A DNA stretch of 64,000 bases from Pseudomonas sp. H1h (GTDB taxonomy: Bacteria; Pseudomonadota; Gammaproteobacteria; Pseudomonadales; Pseudomonadaceae): assembly GCF_000633255.1 (NCBI RefSeq), contig NZ_AYMJ01000006.1:1-64000 (forward strand), written 5' to 3'. Positions 8,855-18,203 of this stretch are shown one piece after another; position 1 is the stretch's first letter, and every line of letters begins with the position of its first letter. Under the pieces are notes generated by a model. The model did no database searches. It was not told the origin of the DNA and saw only the letters and a program-made list of their open reading frames with translations. The translations under genes and the position numbers were made by a program.

Positions 8855-10443
8855 CAGTGGCTCCCCTGCTCAAGCGTGTTGGACCGGGCCGCTGCGCGAG
8901 GGGATTTTTTCACCCGCACGCTGTGGCTCGCGCGCTGCATTTTCCAGGCGGCCCACGCCAGGAACAGACCCGCGCCGAAGCAGGTCAGGTCGAACCCGGC
9001 CAGTGCCCAGTCACCCTGCGCCAGCGTGACGCCAAGGTGATGCGCGGTGGTCAACGCATTGAGCAGTGGCACGCTGATGAACAACACCGCTGCCAGCGTC
9101 AGTTGCTCGACCCAGGCCTTGCGCCCCGGGCGCAGTAGCGCGTGGAGCACGCTCAACCCCCAGGCGATGAAGAATCCGTTCACTTCCCAATCCGCGCGCC
9201 CGCTCAAGCTCAGCGGCAACAGACGGTTGCCCCAGAAGAACACCGCCACCGCCACAACCAGTCCGGCCATGCTGGCGATGTTCAGCACTTCCACCAGCCG
9301 CAACTCGAACGGCATCACGCCGCTCTTGGCATGCTTGAGCTGTCGCTTGCCGAGCCAGATCACCAGCCCGGTGCCAATCATCGCCGTGCCGGCCAGGCCA
9401 CAGATGAAGTACAGCCAACGCAGGGTCGGCCCGGCGAAGTGGCCGATGTGCAACCCGTAGAAACCTCCGGCAATGGTCATCGGCAACGGCTTGTCAGGCG
9501 TGGCACCGAGCATTTGCCCGGTGACGCCGTTGAAGGTCACATCGCTACCGTATTCATAGGCGATCTTGTCGGAACTGGCGCGCGACACCTGCACCGAGGC
9601 ATTGGCGTCCCCCGGATTGATCACCGACACGCGTGTGGCGTGGCCACCGGCCCAGTGCTCATTGGCGCGAGCCAGAAGCGGCGCGATCGGCGGCAAGCTC
9701 ACGGGTTGAGCCGCACGCTCGGGAATCGGCGTCTCTGGAAACACCTCCTCGTAAAACGCCCCGAGGTTGTTGCCGTAGGACGCCAGAATGCTCGCCGGCA
9801 TGACCATCGACATGAAAATCACCAGGCTGCTGTAGGTGATCATCAGGTGAAACGGCAGCACCAGCACACCGACCGCGTTATGCCCGTCGAGCCATGAACG
9901 CTGGCCCTTGCGCGGGCGGAAGGTGAAGAAGTCCTTGAAGATTTTCTTGTGGGTGATGATTCCGCTGATCAGCGCGACGAACATCACCATCGCGGCAATC
10001 GTCGCCAGCCAGCGGCCCCACGGATAGGGCATTTGCAGCTGAAAGTGGAAGCGGTAGAAAAACTCGCCGCCCATGCTTTCCCTCGGTTGTATTTCAGCAC
10101 CGGTCTGCGCATCGAGGGTCTTTTGCGTGAAGCGTCCACGTTTACCGGGCTCGGCGGGAGCGTCCTGCCAACGCACGGATAGCGCGGGATCACGGGCGTT
10201 CGGCAGATCGATCAGCCAACGCGAGGCATCAGGGGCGTGCTGCTGCAGATAACCTTGCGCCAGGCTCAGGCTGGCCACTGAGTCGATCGCATGCGCGGGG
10301 ATCTCCGGCTGCATCCAGTGGCTGATCTCATCCTTGAAATAGGCCAGCGTCCCGGTCAGGAAAATCGCGAACAGCAGCCAGCCGAACACCAGGCCGGTCC
10401 AGGTGTGCAGCCAGGCCATGGCCTGGCGGAAACCTTCTTTCAT
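8854..10443 (-). CDS. PepSY-associated transmembrane protein, putative ferric-siderophore reductase
   Basis: A 529-residue inner-membrane protein of the PepSY_TM family. Helix 1 carries HTWTGLVFGWLLFAIFLTG with a conserved His. Two periplasmic PepSY-like regions follow, then paired His in helices (for example LPFHLMITYSSLVIF and GFYGLHIGHFAGPTLRWLYF), which could ligate haem. Members are thought to reduce ferric siderophores or feed electrons during iron uptake. I take the ATG at 10443, which overlaps the preceding gene by four bases; the open frame upstream is read-through into that gene. The iron-reduction role is inferred from family and context. Confidence 0.8.
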   Translation of the reverse strand: MKEGFRQAMAWLHTWTGLVFGWLLFAIFLTGTLAYFKDEISHWMQPEIPAHAIDSVASLSLAQGYLQQHAPDASRWLIDLPNARDPALSVRWQDAPAEPGKRGRFTQKTLDAQTGAEIQPRESMGGEFFYRFHFQLQMPYPWGRWLATIAAMVMFVALISGIITHKKIFKDFFTFRPRKGQRSWLDGHNAVGVLVLPFHLMITYSSLVIFMSMVMPASILASYGNNLGAFYEEVFPETPIPERAAQPVSLPPIAPLLARANEHWAGGHATRVSVINPGDANASVQVSRASSDKIAYEYGSDVTFNGVTGQMLGATPDKPLPMTIAGGFYGLHIGHFAGPTLRWLYFICGLAGTAMIGTGLVIWLGKRQLKHAKSGVMPFELRLVEVLNIASMAGLVVAVAVFFWGNRLLPLSLSGRADWEVNGFFIAWGLSVLHALLRPGRKAWVEQLTLAAVLFISVPLLNALTTAHHLGVTLAQGDWALAGFDLTCFGAGLFLAWAAWKMQRASHSVRVKKSPRAAARSNTLEQGSH

Positions 10444-10745
10444 GCGTAGCCCAAGCCCCGCGCAGCACCGGAAACTGTCGCCAGAATCACGCTCGGCACC
10501 AGCAAACCGACCCACGCCGACCACGCCGTGCGACAGGCGAAACACCAGAGCACTGCGACCAGATAGACCAAAAAGGAAATGGTCATGCCGGTCACCACCG
10601 CTTCGGCGCGGCTCAACGGCAGCCACAGCGTCAGGGTGACACTGGCCAGCGCCGCGACCAGATAGCCGCCAAACACCGCTGCCAGCACCCGTGAGGTGAC
10701 GGCCAGACGATAGGACATGGGAAGTGAGGCGAGTTTGCCTTTCAT
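10440..10745 (-). CDS. DUF3649-family membrane protein
   Basis: A 101-residue protein with three hydrophobic helices (about 15-38, 44-66, 73-95), matching DUF3649 proteins usually annotated as iron-transport associated. It is the first gene of the leftward operon DUF3649-PepSY-DUF3325-fiuI-fiuR and follows a Fur-box-like sequence 60 bp upstream of its start. Function is unknown. Confidence 0.75.
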   Translation of the reverse strand: MKGKLASLPMSYRLAVTSRVLAAVFGGYLVAALASVTLTLWLPLSRAEAVVTGMTISFLVYLVAVLWCFACRTAWSAWVGLLVPSVILATVSGAARGLGYA

Positions 10746-10804
10746 GTTTCGACCCTGAAACGAAAAAACGTCCGGCCGACAAGCCGAACCAACAGGCGAG
10801 CAAT

Positions 10805-10823
10805 ATTAATGATAAATATTCTC
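10805..10823. promoter_or_regulatory. Fur-box-like operator between the two iron operons
   Basis: The 19-bp sequence matches the Fur consensus GATAATGATAATCATTATC at about 14 positions by eye. It sits 60 bp upstream of the DUF3649 start and about 100 bp upstream of fecI, so a single site could repress both divergent transcription units when iron is plentiful. Fur control of FecI/FiuI-type sigma genes is established in pseudomonads; this site is inferred. Confidence 0.65.
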
Positions 10824-10923
10824 ATACGCAAAAGCATCTGATTGCCGGGCGACCACGCACCCCCATACAATGCGAACAGTTCTTGTTCTCTAACGCGTGT
10901 CGCATGCGCCCGGAGTAGTACCG

Positions 10924-11412
10924 TTGCCGTCCGTCCATCCCGTCGAATCGCTCTACCACGACCACCACAGCTGGCTCACCGGCTGGTTGCGGCGCAGACT
11001 CGGCTGCCCGGACAGCGCGGCGGATCTGGCCCAGGACACTTTCATTCGTGTGCTCAGCGCCCGCGAGCCAGCGCTGATCATCGAGCCGCGCGCCTTCCTC
11101 ACCACCCTCGCCAAACGCGTACTGTTCAATCATTACCGCCGCCAGGACCTGGAACGCGCCTACCTCGAAACCCTGGCGCAGATGCCGGAAGTAGTCGCGC
11201 CTTCGGAAGAAGACAAAGCGATCATTCTGCAAACACTGATCGAGCTGGATCAGTTGCTCGACGGCCTGCCGCGCCTGGTCAAGCGCGCCTTCCTGCTGGC
11301 GCAGGTCGATGGCCTGACCTACCCGCAGATCGCCGCTGAACTGGACATCTCGGTGGCCACGGTCAAACGTCATCTGAACAAGGCAGCGATGCGCTGCTAC
11401 TTCGCCCTATGA
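10924..11412 (+). CDS. fecI: FecI-like extracytoplasmic-function sigma factor
   Basis: A 162-residue ECF sigma factor. Region 2 contains PDSAADLAQDTFIRVLSAR and region 4 contains YPQIAAELDISVATVKRHLNKA. It should drive expression of the FecA receptor. The start is uncertain. I prefer the TTG at 10924, which has GGAG eight bases upstream; a GTG at 10897 would add nine residues and has no such signal. The gene diverges from the DUF3649 operon, with the shared Fur-like site between them, and its stop overlaps the fecR start by four bases. Confidence 0.85.
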   Translation: MPSVHPVESLYHDHHSWLTGWLRRRLGCPDSAADLAQDTFIRVLSAREPALIIEPRAFLTTLAKRVLFNHYRRQDLERAYLETLAQMPEVVAPSEEDKAIILQTLIELDQLLDGLPRLVKRAFLLAQVDGLTYPQIAAELDISVATVKRHLNKAAMRCYFAL

Positions 11413-12341
11413 GCCGCGTCCCGGATTTCTCTGCACAAGTGGCCGAGCAGGCCGTGCACTGGCTGATGGAAATGCAGCAAGGCACGCTGACCCCGCGCCA
11501 GCAACAGGCCTGGCAACAATGGCTGGACGCGCACAGCGAGCATCGCCGGGCGTGGGAACACATTCAGCGGGTCAATCAGCGCTTGCGCGGTGTGTCCTCG
11601 CCGCTGGCACATGCGGCGTTGAACGGGCCGAAATCCAGCAGCCGCCGTCAGACGCTGAAACTGCTGCTGATTCTCGGCGCGGGCTCGGCCGTCACCTGGA
11701 GCGTGCGCGAGCACAATCCGCTGCCGGCGCTGCTCGCCGATTACCGCAGCCCGGTGGGTGAGCGACGTACGGTGGCGCTGGGCGCAGGTAATCAGTTGCA
11801 GCTCAACACCGCGAGTGCGGCGGACGTGGACGGCGTACAACGGCTGATCCGTTTGCGGGAAGGCGAGATTCTGCTGACGGCTGCACAAGCGTTCGAAGTA
11901 CACACAGCACAAGGTGTGTTGAAAACCCAGGCAGCCCGACTCAACGTGCGGCAATTTGCCGATCGCACGCAGGTGGCGCTGTTCGAGGGTCAGGTCGAAC
12001 TGATCAGCCACGAGCGCGCGCCGATGCGGTTGCCCGTCGCCCGTCAGTTGAGTTTCAGCGCGACGTCGATCAGCGAAACCCAACCGCTGGACGCCAACAG
12101 CGGCGCCTGGGCCGATGGCATGCTGGTCGCCGCGCACATGCGCCTGGGCGACTTCCTCGAAGAGCTCGGCCGTTACCGTCGCGGCCAGCTACATTGCGAT
12201 GCAAACGTGGCCGACCTGCTGATCTCCGGCACGTATCCACTGGACGACAGCGAACGCATTCTGGACCTGCTGCAAATCAGTTTGCCGGTGAAGGTGCGGC
12301 GCTTTACCCGCTATTGGGTGAGCGTCGAAGCGCGGGTTTGA
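11409..12341 (+). CDS. fecR: FecR-family regulator of the ferric citrate system
   Basis: A 310-residue regulator. The N-terminal DUF4880 region (about 5-55; LTPRQQQAWQQWLDAHSEHR) is cytoplasmic. A hydrophobic stretch lies at about 80-96 (LKLLLILGAGSAVTW), and the periplasmic FecR domain starts near 115 (VGERRTVALGAGNQLQLNTA). It links citrate-loaded FecA to FecI activation. It is translationally coupled to fecI (ATGA) and lies 91 bp before fecA. Confidence 0.88.
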   Translation: MSRVPDFSAQVAEQAVHWLMEMQQGTLTPRQQQAWQQWLDAHSEHRRAWEHIQRVNQRLRGVSSPLAHAALNGPKSSSRRQTLKLLLILGAGSAVTWSVREHNPLPALLADYRSPVGERRTVALGAGNQLQLNTASAADVDGVQRLIRLREGEILLTAAQAFEVHTAQGVLKTQAARLNVRQFADRTQVALFEGQVELISHERAPMRLPVARQLSFSATSISETQPLDANSGAWADGMLVAAHMRLGDFLEELGRYRRGQLHCDANVADLLISGTYPLDDSERILDLLQISLPVKVRRFTRYWVSVEARV

Positions 12342-12432
12342 AACAAGATCAAAAATAAATGAGCCGTTTTTCAGATCTGGCGTGACAGAGAAGGAAAGCC
12401 CCCTTGATACAACCTTCTCAGGATCATCGTTC

Positions 12433-14763
12433 ATGCACCCCACCCGCCTCACGCCACTGGCCCGCAGCCTGCGCAATCTCGTCCTGGGCGCCAGCCTGAG
12501 CTTCAGCGCCCTGCCCGTTTTGGCCACCGAAACCAAGGCTTACCACATCGCCCCGGCGTCGCTGGAAACTGCCCTCAACCAGTTTGGTCGTGAGGCGGGC
12601 GTGCTGATTTCTTTCGGTTCACAGATCACCAGCGGCGTGCAAAGCCGTGGCCTGGAAGGCAGCTACACCGCCGCACAAGGTCTCGACGCACTGCTCGAAG
12701 GCACCGGTCTGCAAGCCCGCGCCGAAGGCAACAATGCATTCAGCCTGCAACCTGTGGCCGACACCGCACTTGAGCTGGACACCTCGAAAGTCGTTGGCGA
12801 CTGGCTCGGCGATGCGGCGCAGGTCAACGTCTTCGAACATCCGGGCGCCCGCGACGTGATCCGTCGCGAAGACTTCGAACGCCAGGGCGCGACTCAGGCG
12901 CGGGACGTGCTCAACCGCATCCCCGGCGTCAATGCCCCGGAAAACAACGGCACCGGCAGCCACGACATGGCGCTGAACTTCGGTATTCGCGGCCTCAACC
13001 CACGGCTGGCCGCGCGCTCCACAGTGCTGATGGACGGCATTCCCGTGCCGTTCGCCCCTTACGGTCAGCCGCAGCTGTCGTTTGCGCCGATCAGCATGGG
13101 CAACATGGATGCGGTGGACGTGGTACGTGGCGGCGGCGCGGTGCGTTACGGCCCGCAAAACGTCGGCGGCGTGGTCAACTTCGTGACCCGCGCCATTCCC
13201 GACGAACAGACGGTCAAGGGCGGTTTCCAGACCGAAACCAGTCCGTCGTCGAGCCATGACGGCTTCAAGACCAGCGCCAACCTGCTGGCCGGCGGCACCA
13301 ACGAAAATGGCCTGGGCGGCGCGCTGCTGTACTCCGGCACCCGTGGCGGCGACTGGCGCGAGCACAGCGACACGGAAATCGACGACCTGATCCTCAAGGG
13401 CAAATACCAGCTCGACGAGGCCAACAGCTTCAATGCCATGGCCCAGTATTACGAAGGCAAGGCCGACATGCCTGGCGGTCTCAATGTTGCCGATTACGAC
13501 GCCGACCCGTACCAGTCGACCCGTCTGAAAGACCAGTTCTGGGGCCGCCGGACGATGTTCAACTTCGGCTACCGCTATCAGGAAGATCGCCGCGAATTCA
13601 CCGCCAACACCTTCTTCACCAAGACCCTGCGCAGCGGCTATCTGGATCAGGGCAGCTTCCTCTCGCTGTCGCCGCGCGAGTATTGGGTGCGCGGTTTCGA
13701 AACCCGTTTTGCCCAGGGCTTCGATCTCGGCCCGACCAGCCATGAAGTCGGCGTCGGTTATCGCTACATCAACGAGGCCGGCCACGAGTTGCGCTATCGC
13801 ACGCCAATCAGCAGCAACGAATACCCGACCACCAACAGCCGCAACGACCGCGATACCCGCGGTGGCACCGAGGCCAATGCGTTCTTCGTCGACGACCGCA
13901 TCGACATCGGCAAATGGACCATCACCCCGGGCGTGCGTTACGAAATGATCGAGTCGCAGCAAACCAACAATCTGACCAACGTCAAATACAAGGGTGACTA
14001 CAACACCGCGTTGCCAGCGCTGAACGTGCTGTATCACCTGACCGACAGCTGGAATCTGTACGCCAACACCGAAGGCTCGTTCGGCAGCGTGCAGTACAGC
14101 CAGATGCCCAATCGCGTCAGCAGCGGCGAAGTGAAACCGGAAAAGGCCCGCACCTGGGAACTTGGCACCCGCTACGACAACGGCGCATTGCGGGCCGAGA
14201 TCGGTGCGTTCCTGATCAACTTCGACAACCAGTACGAAAGCAACCAGACCAACGATTCGGTGATTGCCCGCGGCGAAACCCGCCATCAGGGCATCGAGAC
14301 CAGCGTCAACTACGCGCTGGATGACTTGAACCCGGCGCTGGCCGGTTTCGATGTGTACGCCACTTACGCCTATGTTGACGCGACCATCCGCGAAGACGGG
14401 CCGAACAAAGGCAATCGCGTGCCGTTCTCGTCGAAACACAAAGGCACGATTGGCGTCGGCTACACCGAAGGGCCGTGGAAGCTCAACTTCGACAGCAGCT
14501 TCCAGAGCGACCAGTTCGCCGACAACGCCAACACGTCCAGAGAAAGCGCCGACGGCAGCACCGGCAAGATTCCGGGTTACATGCTCTTCAGCAGCCGCGC
14601 CGGTTACGACTTCGGCCCGCAATTGTCGGATCTGAATGTGGCGGTAGGCGTGAAGAACATCTTCAACACGCAATACTTCACGCGCTCGTTCGATGACAAC
14701 AATAAGGGCAAGTATGTGGGTGAGCCGCGCACGGTGTATGTGCAAACGTCTGTAGCGTTTTGA
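12433..14763 (+). CDS. fecA: TonB-dependent ferric citrate receptor FecA
   Basis: A 776-residue outer-membrane transporter and signal transducer for ferric dicitrate. It has a signal peptide (about 1-33), an STN signalling domain (about 40-110), a plug, and a barrel ending in Phe. Long stretches match E. coli FecA as I remember it, including AQVNVFEHPGARDVIRREDF, SRSTVLMDGIPVPFAPYG-type text (here ARSTVLMDGIPVPF) and WNLYANTEGSFG. This makes it one of the safest assignments in the window. I start at 12433, which gives a proper signal peptide after AGGATC; a longer frame from 12382 is possible. It is the last gene of fecI-fecR-fecA. Confidence 0.95.
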   Translation: MHPTRLTPLARSLRNLVLGASLSFSALPVLATETKAYHIAPASLETALNQFGREAGVLISFGSQITSGVQSRGLEGSYTAAQGLDALLEGTGLQARAEGNNAFSLQPVADTALELDTSKVVGDWLGDAAQVNVFEHPGARDVIRREDFERQGATQARDVLNRIPGVNAPENNGTGSHDMALNFGIRGLNPRLAARSTVLMDGIPVPFAPYGQPQLSFAPISMGNMDAVDVVRGGGAVRYGPQNVGGVVNFVTRAIPDEQTVKGGFQTETSPSSSHDGFKTSANLLAGGTNENGLGGALLYSGTRGGDWREHSDTEIDDLILKGKYQLDEANSFNAMAQYYEGKADMPGGLNVADYDADPYQSTRLKDQFWGRRTMFNFGYRYQEDRREFTANTFFTKTLRSGYLDQGSFLSLSPREYWVRGFETRFAQGFDLGPTSHEVGVGYRYINEAGHELRYRTPISSNEYPTTNSRNDRDTRGGTEANAFFVDDRIDIGKWTITPGVRYEMIESQQTNNLTNVKYKGDYNTALPALNVLYHLTDSWNLYANTEGSFGSVQYSQMPNRVSSGEVKPEKARTWELGTRYDNGALRAEIGAFLINFDNQYESNQTNDSVIARGETRHQGIETSVNYALDDLNPALAGFDVYATYAYVDATIREDGPNKGNRVPFSSKHKGTIGVGYTEGPWKLNFDSSFQSDQFADNANTSRESADGSTGKIPGYMLFSSRAGYDFGPQLSDLNVAVGVKNIFNTQYFTRSFDDNNKGKYVGEPRTVYVQTSVAF

Positions 14764-14771
14764 GGATTGAA

Positions 14772-14953
14772 AAGCCCCTCACCCTGACCCTCTCCCATAG
14801 GGAGAGGGAACTGATTGCGGGATGCTTCAGAAATTCATCGACCTGAAGGAAATGTGCCGAATCTGTAATCGACTGGGTCGTTCAGGTCGACGAGCCTCTT
14901 CACACACCTTGGTCGGCCCCCTCTCCCGGAGGGAGAGGGCTGGGGTGAGGGAG
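14772..14953. repeat. Inverted pair of 'ccctctccc...gggagaggg' elements
   Basis: An arm 'agcccctcaccctgaccctctccc' begins near 14770 and its inverse 'gggagagggctggggtgaggg' ends near 14952. Each arm contains its own short palindrome around 'tcccatagggaga' or 'tcccggaggga'. The pair spans the fecA 3' flank and looks like a small non-coding dispersed element. Confidence 0.55.
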
Positions 14954-14991
14954 TGCCTTTCAAGCCCGACCTGAAACCACCTCATCACCAA

Positions 14992-15028
14992 CAAAAAACG
15001 GGCCTGCATTCGCAGGCCCGTTCTTTTT
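14992..15028. terminator. Bidirectional terminator between fecA and the HPF-like gene
   Basis: The stem ACGGGCCTGC/GCAGGCCCGT with a four-base loop has A/T-runs on both sides. It would terminate fecA (+) and the ribosome-factor gene (-). Confidence 0.85.
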
Positions 15029-15051
15029 GGGTGGCTTATGAAATCAGCGCA

Positions 15052-15459
15052 TCAACTGTTGATCGCTGCCTGTTCATTCTCGTCAAACTCTTCCGCCAAC
15101 AGCTTGTCGTTGGCCTTGCCGGTGAATGGCACCACAGCGGCACGGGGTTTACCTCGCAGTTTGCCGAAAAGGTGCTCCAGTGCGTGCTCGAGTTTTTCGG
15201 CTGCACCATCGATTGCCTGTTCCAGCGAATCGGCTTTATGGGTGACGGAAATCGGTTGATGGCCTTTTGGCCGCGCTTCCAGTTGGCAGCGCAAGTCATG
15301 GGGACCTGGTTTATCGCCGTTCTCGTCGCTCAGGTGGACTTCGACACGGGTCAGGTCTTCTTCATAACGGTCGAGCGTGCTCTCAATGGTTGTACGTACC
15401 CACTCCTCCAGTCGTTTACTGCTTTGAATATGGTTATCGCTGTTGACTTGGATTTGCAT
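15052..15459 (-). CDS. HPF/RaiA-family ribosome-associated protein
   Basis: A 135-residue cytoplasmic protein of the ribosome hibernation/YfiA family, resembling the short factors that bind the 30S subunit to stabilise inactive ribosomes. The fold signature VRTTIESTLDRYEEDLTRVEVHLSDE is split around residues 21-46, and a basic C-terminal region KLRGKPRAA follows. AGGGATG precedes the ATG. It stands alone. A sequence very similar to the fec Fur-like site occurs about 110 bp upstream. It is not the classical rpoN-linked hpf, so I give no symbol. Confidence 0.8.
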   Translation of the reverse strand: MQIQVNSDNHIQSSKRLEEWVRTTIESTLDRYEEDLTRVEVHLSDENGDKPGPHDLRCQLEARPKGHQPISVTHKADSLEQAIDGAAEKLEHALEHLFGKLRGKPRAAVVPFTGKANDKLLAEEFDENEQAAINS

Positions 15460-15564
15460 AGTTCATCCCTTATTTCAGCTAGCTCGCGAGAGGCCTGAAT
15501 TGAATTTCCTGACCTCTTGGTTACAACAATCGGCCCGACTGACGAACATTTCAACCCCTGAAAA

Positions 15565-15590
15565 AAGATAAATATTCATACGCAAAAAAG
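15565..15590. promoter_or_regulatory. Second copy of the 'gataaatattc..atacgcaaaa' motif
   Basis: 'gataaatattcatacgcaaaa' here is almost identical to 'gataaatattctcatacgcaaaa' at the fec/fiu intergenic site, differing by a two-base deletion. It lies upstream of the HPF-like gene. It may be a weak Fur site or a shared promoter-type element. Confidence 0.3.
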
Positions 15591-15657
15591 CCGGACAACC
15601 GAGCAAGTCGCTGGTAAGGTCGGGAGTTGGGTCGCCTCGCAACCCTGAAAAATTTGC

Positions 15658-16605
15658 TCACAATTGCCCGTCATTCAACGGGTGCAGGCTGCGGAAAATC
15701 CCCGCCTCCTCCACCAGCCAGTCATGCACGGCACGCACGCCCGGATGGCTCAACGCCCCCGGCGCATACAGCAGCACGTAACGCTTGTGGTTGGGCACCG
15801 ACAGCCCGAACGGCACAATCAAAGTCCCCCGCTCCAGCTCATCGTTGAGCAGCGTGCGCCGGGCAATCGCCACGCCCATGCCGGCGATTGCCGCTTCGAT
15901 GGTCAGGTGATTGCGATTGAAGGTGTGGCCGCGCCGAACATCGGCGCCTTCGAAGCCGATCGCGTTCAGATAAAACTCCCATTCCGCATATTCGTAACTG
16001 CCGCGCCAGGCGGTGATGTCGTGCAACAACGGGAAATGCACCAGATCCGCCGGCCCGTGCAGCGGCGGGCGGCCACGCAGCAGGCTCGGTGCGCACACCG
16101 GAAAAATCTGCTCATCAAGCAAGGCTGTGGATAACAGCCCCGGGTAACTGCCGTCGTTCAGGTCGATTGCCAGGTCAAAATCGCCCTCGTGCAACGGCAC
16201 ACTGCTGTCCTCGGCGACCAGCCGCAGCTGGATGTCCGGAAAACGCTGTTGCAGGCGCGGCAGACGCGGGGTCAGCCATTTGCTGAGGAACGACGGAATC
16301 GAACGCACGCGCAGAATCCCGCTGATCATCCCGGCATCCAGTCGACGCAATTCGGCATCGATGCTGCCGTAGGCCTCATTGACCGTAATCGCCAGCCGCT
16401 GCCCTTCTGCGCTCAACTCCACGCCCCGTGCACGACGGTGAAACAGGCGAAAACCGAGGCGCTCTTCCAGTTGACGGATCTGCTGGCTGACCGCCCCCGG
16501 GGTGATGTGCAATTCCTCTGCACAGCGGGTGAACGACAGGTGCCGCGCGGCACAGGAAAACACCTGCAGCCAGACGTAGGTCTGGGCATGCAATTGACGA
16601 CTCAT
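15658..16605 (-). CDS. LysR-family regulator, GcvA-like, divergent from serine dehydratase
   Basis: A 315-residue regulator. The N-terminal winged helix-turn-helix runs about 12-70 (FTRCAEELHITPGAVSQQIR, then LEERLGFRLFHRRARGVELS), followed by a periplasmic-binding-like effector domain. It diverges from the serine dehydratase gene, with 135 bp between start codons, so it probably controls serine catabolism. The effector could be serine or glycine, but this is inference from context only. Confidence 0.85.
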   Translation of the reverse strand: MSRQLHAQTYVWLQVFSCAARHLSFTRCAEELHITPGAVSQQIRQLEERLGFRLFHRRARGVELSAEGQRLAITVNEAYGSIDAELRRLDAGMISGILRVRSIPSFLSKWLTPRLPRLQQRFPDIQLRLVAEDSSVPLHEGDFDLAIDLNDGSYPGLLSTALLDEQIFPVCAPSLLRGRPPLHGPADLVHFPLLHDITAWRGSYEYAEWEFYLNAIGFEGADVRRGHTFNRNHLTIEAAIAGMGVAIARRTLLNDELERGTLIVPFGLSVPNHKRYVLLYAPGALSHPGVRAVHDWLVEEAGIFRSLHPLNDGQL

Positions 16606-16740
16606 CGTTTAGTCCTGCTAAAGGCTTTCTTAGGAAGTTTCGTTGGTCACGTACGACCGAGGTAGGCAGTATCGCCGACATTGCGCTTGTCCTACAAAAA
16701 ATGGCGGCGATTCCTACTCCATTGCTTGTAAGGCTTTAGC

Positions 16741-18117
16741 ATGGCTATCAGTGTTTTCGATTTATTCAAGGTCGGCATCGGCCCGTCCAGTTCCCACACC
16801 GTCGGCCCGATGCGTGCCGCCGCGACCTTCGCTCAAGCGCTGATCGACCAACGGTTGTTGAACGATGTGCGTCGGGTGGAAATCCGCTTGTACGGTTCGT
16901 TGTCGGCCACCGGTGTCGGCCACGCCACCGACCGAGCCACGGTCATGGGCCTGATGGGCGAATGGCCGGACAGCATCGATCCGTCGACCATCGACCCGCG
17001 CATCCAGCAATTGCGCGAAAGCGGCCGGCTAGCTCTGGCCGGTCAGCGAGAAATTGCCTTCAACTGGCAACACGATCTCCTGCTGCTGGACGAGAGCCTG
17101 CCCTACCACCCTAACGCCATGTCGCTGACAGCCTTTGGCGAAAGCGCCGAGCTGTTCACACAAACGTACTACTCGATCGGCGGCGGTTTCATCATCGAAT
17201 CGGCGGAAGCCGAGTCCGGTGTGGCGCCGGCCGGCGATGTGCTGCTGCCGTACGATTTTTCCAGCGCCGCCGAACTGCTGAGCCTGTGCAAGCAGCACAA
17301 CTTGCGGGTCTCGGAACTGATGATGGCCAACGAACGCGCCTGGCGCAGCGACGATGAAATCCGCAAAGGCCTGCTGCACATCTGGTCGGTGATGCGCGAA
17401 TGCGTCGAACAGGGCCTGCGTCACGAAGGCATCCTGCCCGGCGGTCTGAACGTGCCGCGCCGCGCGGCGAAACTGCACCGCAGCCTGTTGGAAATCGGCA
17501 AGCCGAATGTCATCAGTTCGACGCTGTCAGCGATGGAGTGGGTCAACCTGTTCGCCCTTGCCGTCAACGAAGAAAACGCTGCTGGCGGGCGCATGGTGAC
17601 CGCGCCGACCAACGGTGCGGCCGGGATCATTCCGGCGGTTCTGCACTACTACATGAAATTCAATCCGGACGCGTCCGACGATGACGTGGTCGCGTTCTTC
17701 ATGGGCGCCGCCGCCGTCGGCATTCTGTGTAAGAAAAATGCCTCGATCTCTGGCGCCGAAGTCGGCTGCCAGGGCGAAGTCGGTTCGGCCTGCGCCATGG
17801 CCGCTGCAGGCCTGGCCGAAGTGCTCGGTGCGACCCCGGAGCAACTGGAAAACGCCGCTGAAATCGGCCTTGAACACAACCTCGGGCTGACTTGCGATCC
17901 GGTCGGCGGACTGGTGCAAGTGCCGTGCATCGAGCGCAACGCCATCGCCGCGGTGAAGGCGATCAACGCCACGCAAATGGCTCTGCGCGGCGACGGCAAA
18001 CACTTCATTTCCCTCGACCGGGTGATCCGCACCATGCGCGATACCGGCGCCGACATGCACGACAAATACAAAGAGACTTCACGGGGCGGCCTGGCCGTGA
18101 GCTGGGTGGAGTGCTGA
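16741..18117 (+). CDS. sdaA: L-serine ammonia-lyase (serine dehydratase), iron-sulfur type
   Basis: A 458-residue single-chain L-serine deaminase giving pyruvate and ammonia. The N-terminal SDH-beta domain has the signature [20 protein letters not shown] at residues 3-22. The C-terminal SDH-alpha domain contains [17 protein letters not shown] and the cysteines expected to bind the oxygen-sensitive [4Fe-4S] cluster ([29 protein letters not shown]). A ribosome-binding 'taagg' precedes the ATG. It is followed by a serine transporter gene, forming an uptake-and-degradation pair. P. aeruginosa has two paralogues, so sdaB would be an equally valid label. Confidence 0.93.
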   Translation: MAISVFDLFKVGIGPSSSHTVGPMRAAATFAQALIDQRLLNDVRRVEIRLYGSLSATGVGHATDRATVMGLMGEWPDSIDPSTIDPRIQQLRESGRLALAGQREIAFNWQHDLLLLDESLPYHPNAMSLTAFGESAELFTQTYYSIGGGFIIESAEAESGVAPAGDVLLPYDFSSAAELLSLCKQHNLRVSELMMANERAWRSDDEIRKGLLHIWSVMRECVEQGLRHEGILPGGLNVPRRAAKLHRSLLEIGKPNVISSTLSAMEWVNLFALAVNEENAAGGRMVTAPTNGAAGIIPAVLHYYMKFNPDASDDDVVAFFMGAAAVGILCKKNASISGAEVGCQGEVGSACAMAAAGLAEVLGATPEQLENAAEIGLEHNLGLTCDPVGGLVQVPCIERNAIAAVKAINATQMALRGDGKHFISLDRVIRTMRDTGADMHDKYKETSRGGLAVSWVEC

Positions 18118-18203
18118 CGCGCATTCCCTGACCGCCCCGGCAGGCCGCGAACAGCGGCCTGCCAACCGTGAGCCCGAGCAAAAATAATAACGAGGCAAAA
18201 ACG

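Noticed and set aside
12393..12421. FecI-type promoter (GGAAAG-N17-TCTCAG) for fecA
   Set aside because: The spacing looks attractive, but transcription would start only a few bases before the chosen ATG, leaving no ribosome binding site.
12619..14745. 708-codon leftward frame opposite fecA
   Set aside because: Antisense shadow of an unmistakable FecA; no start signal or domain.
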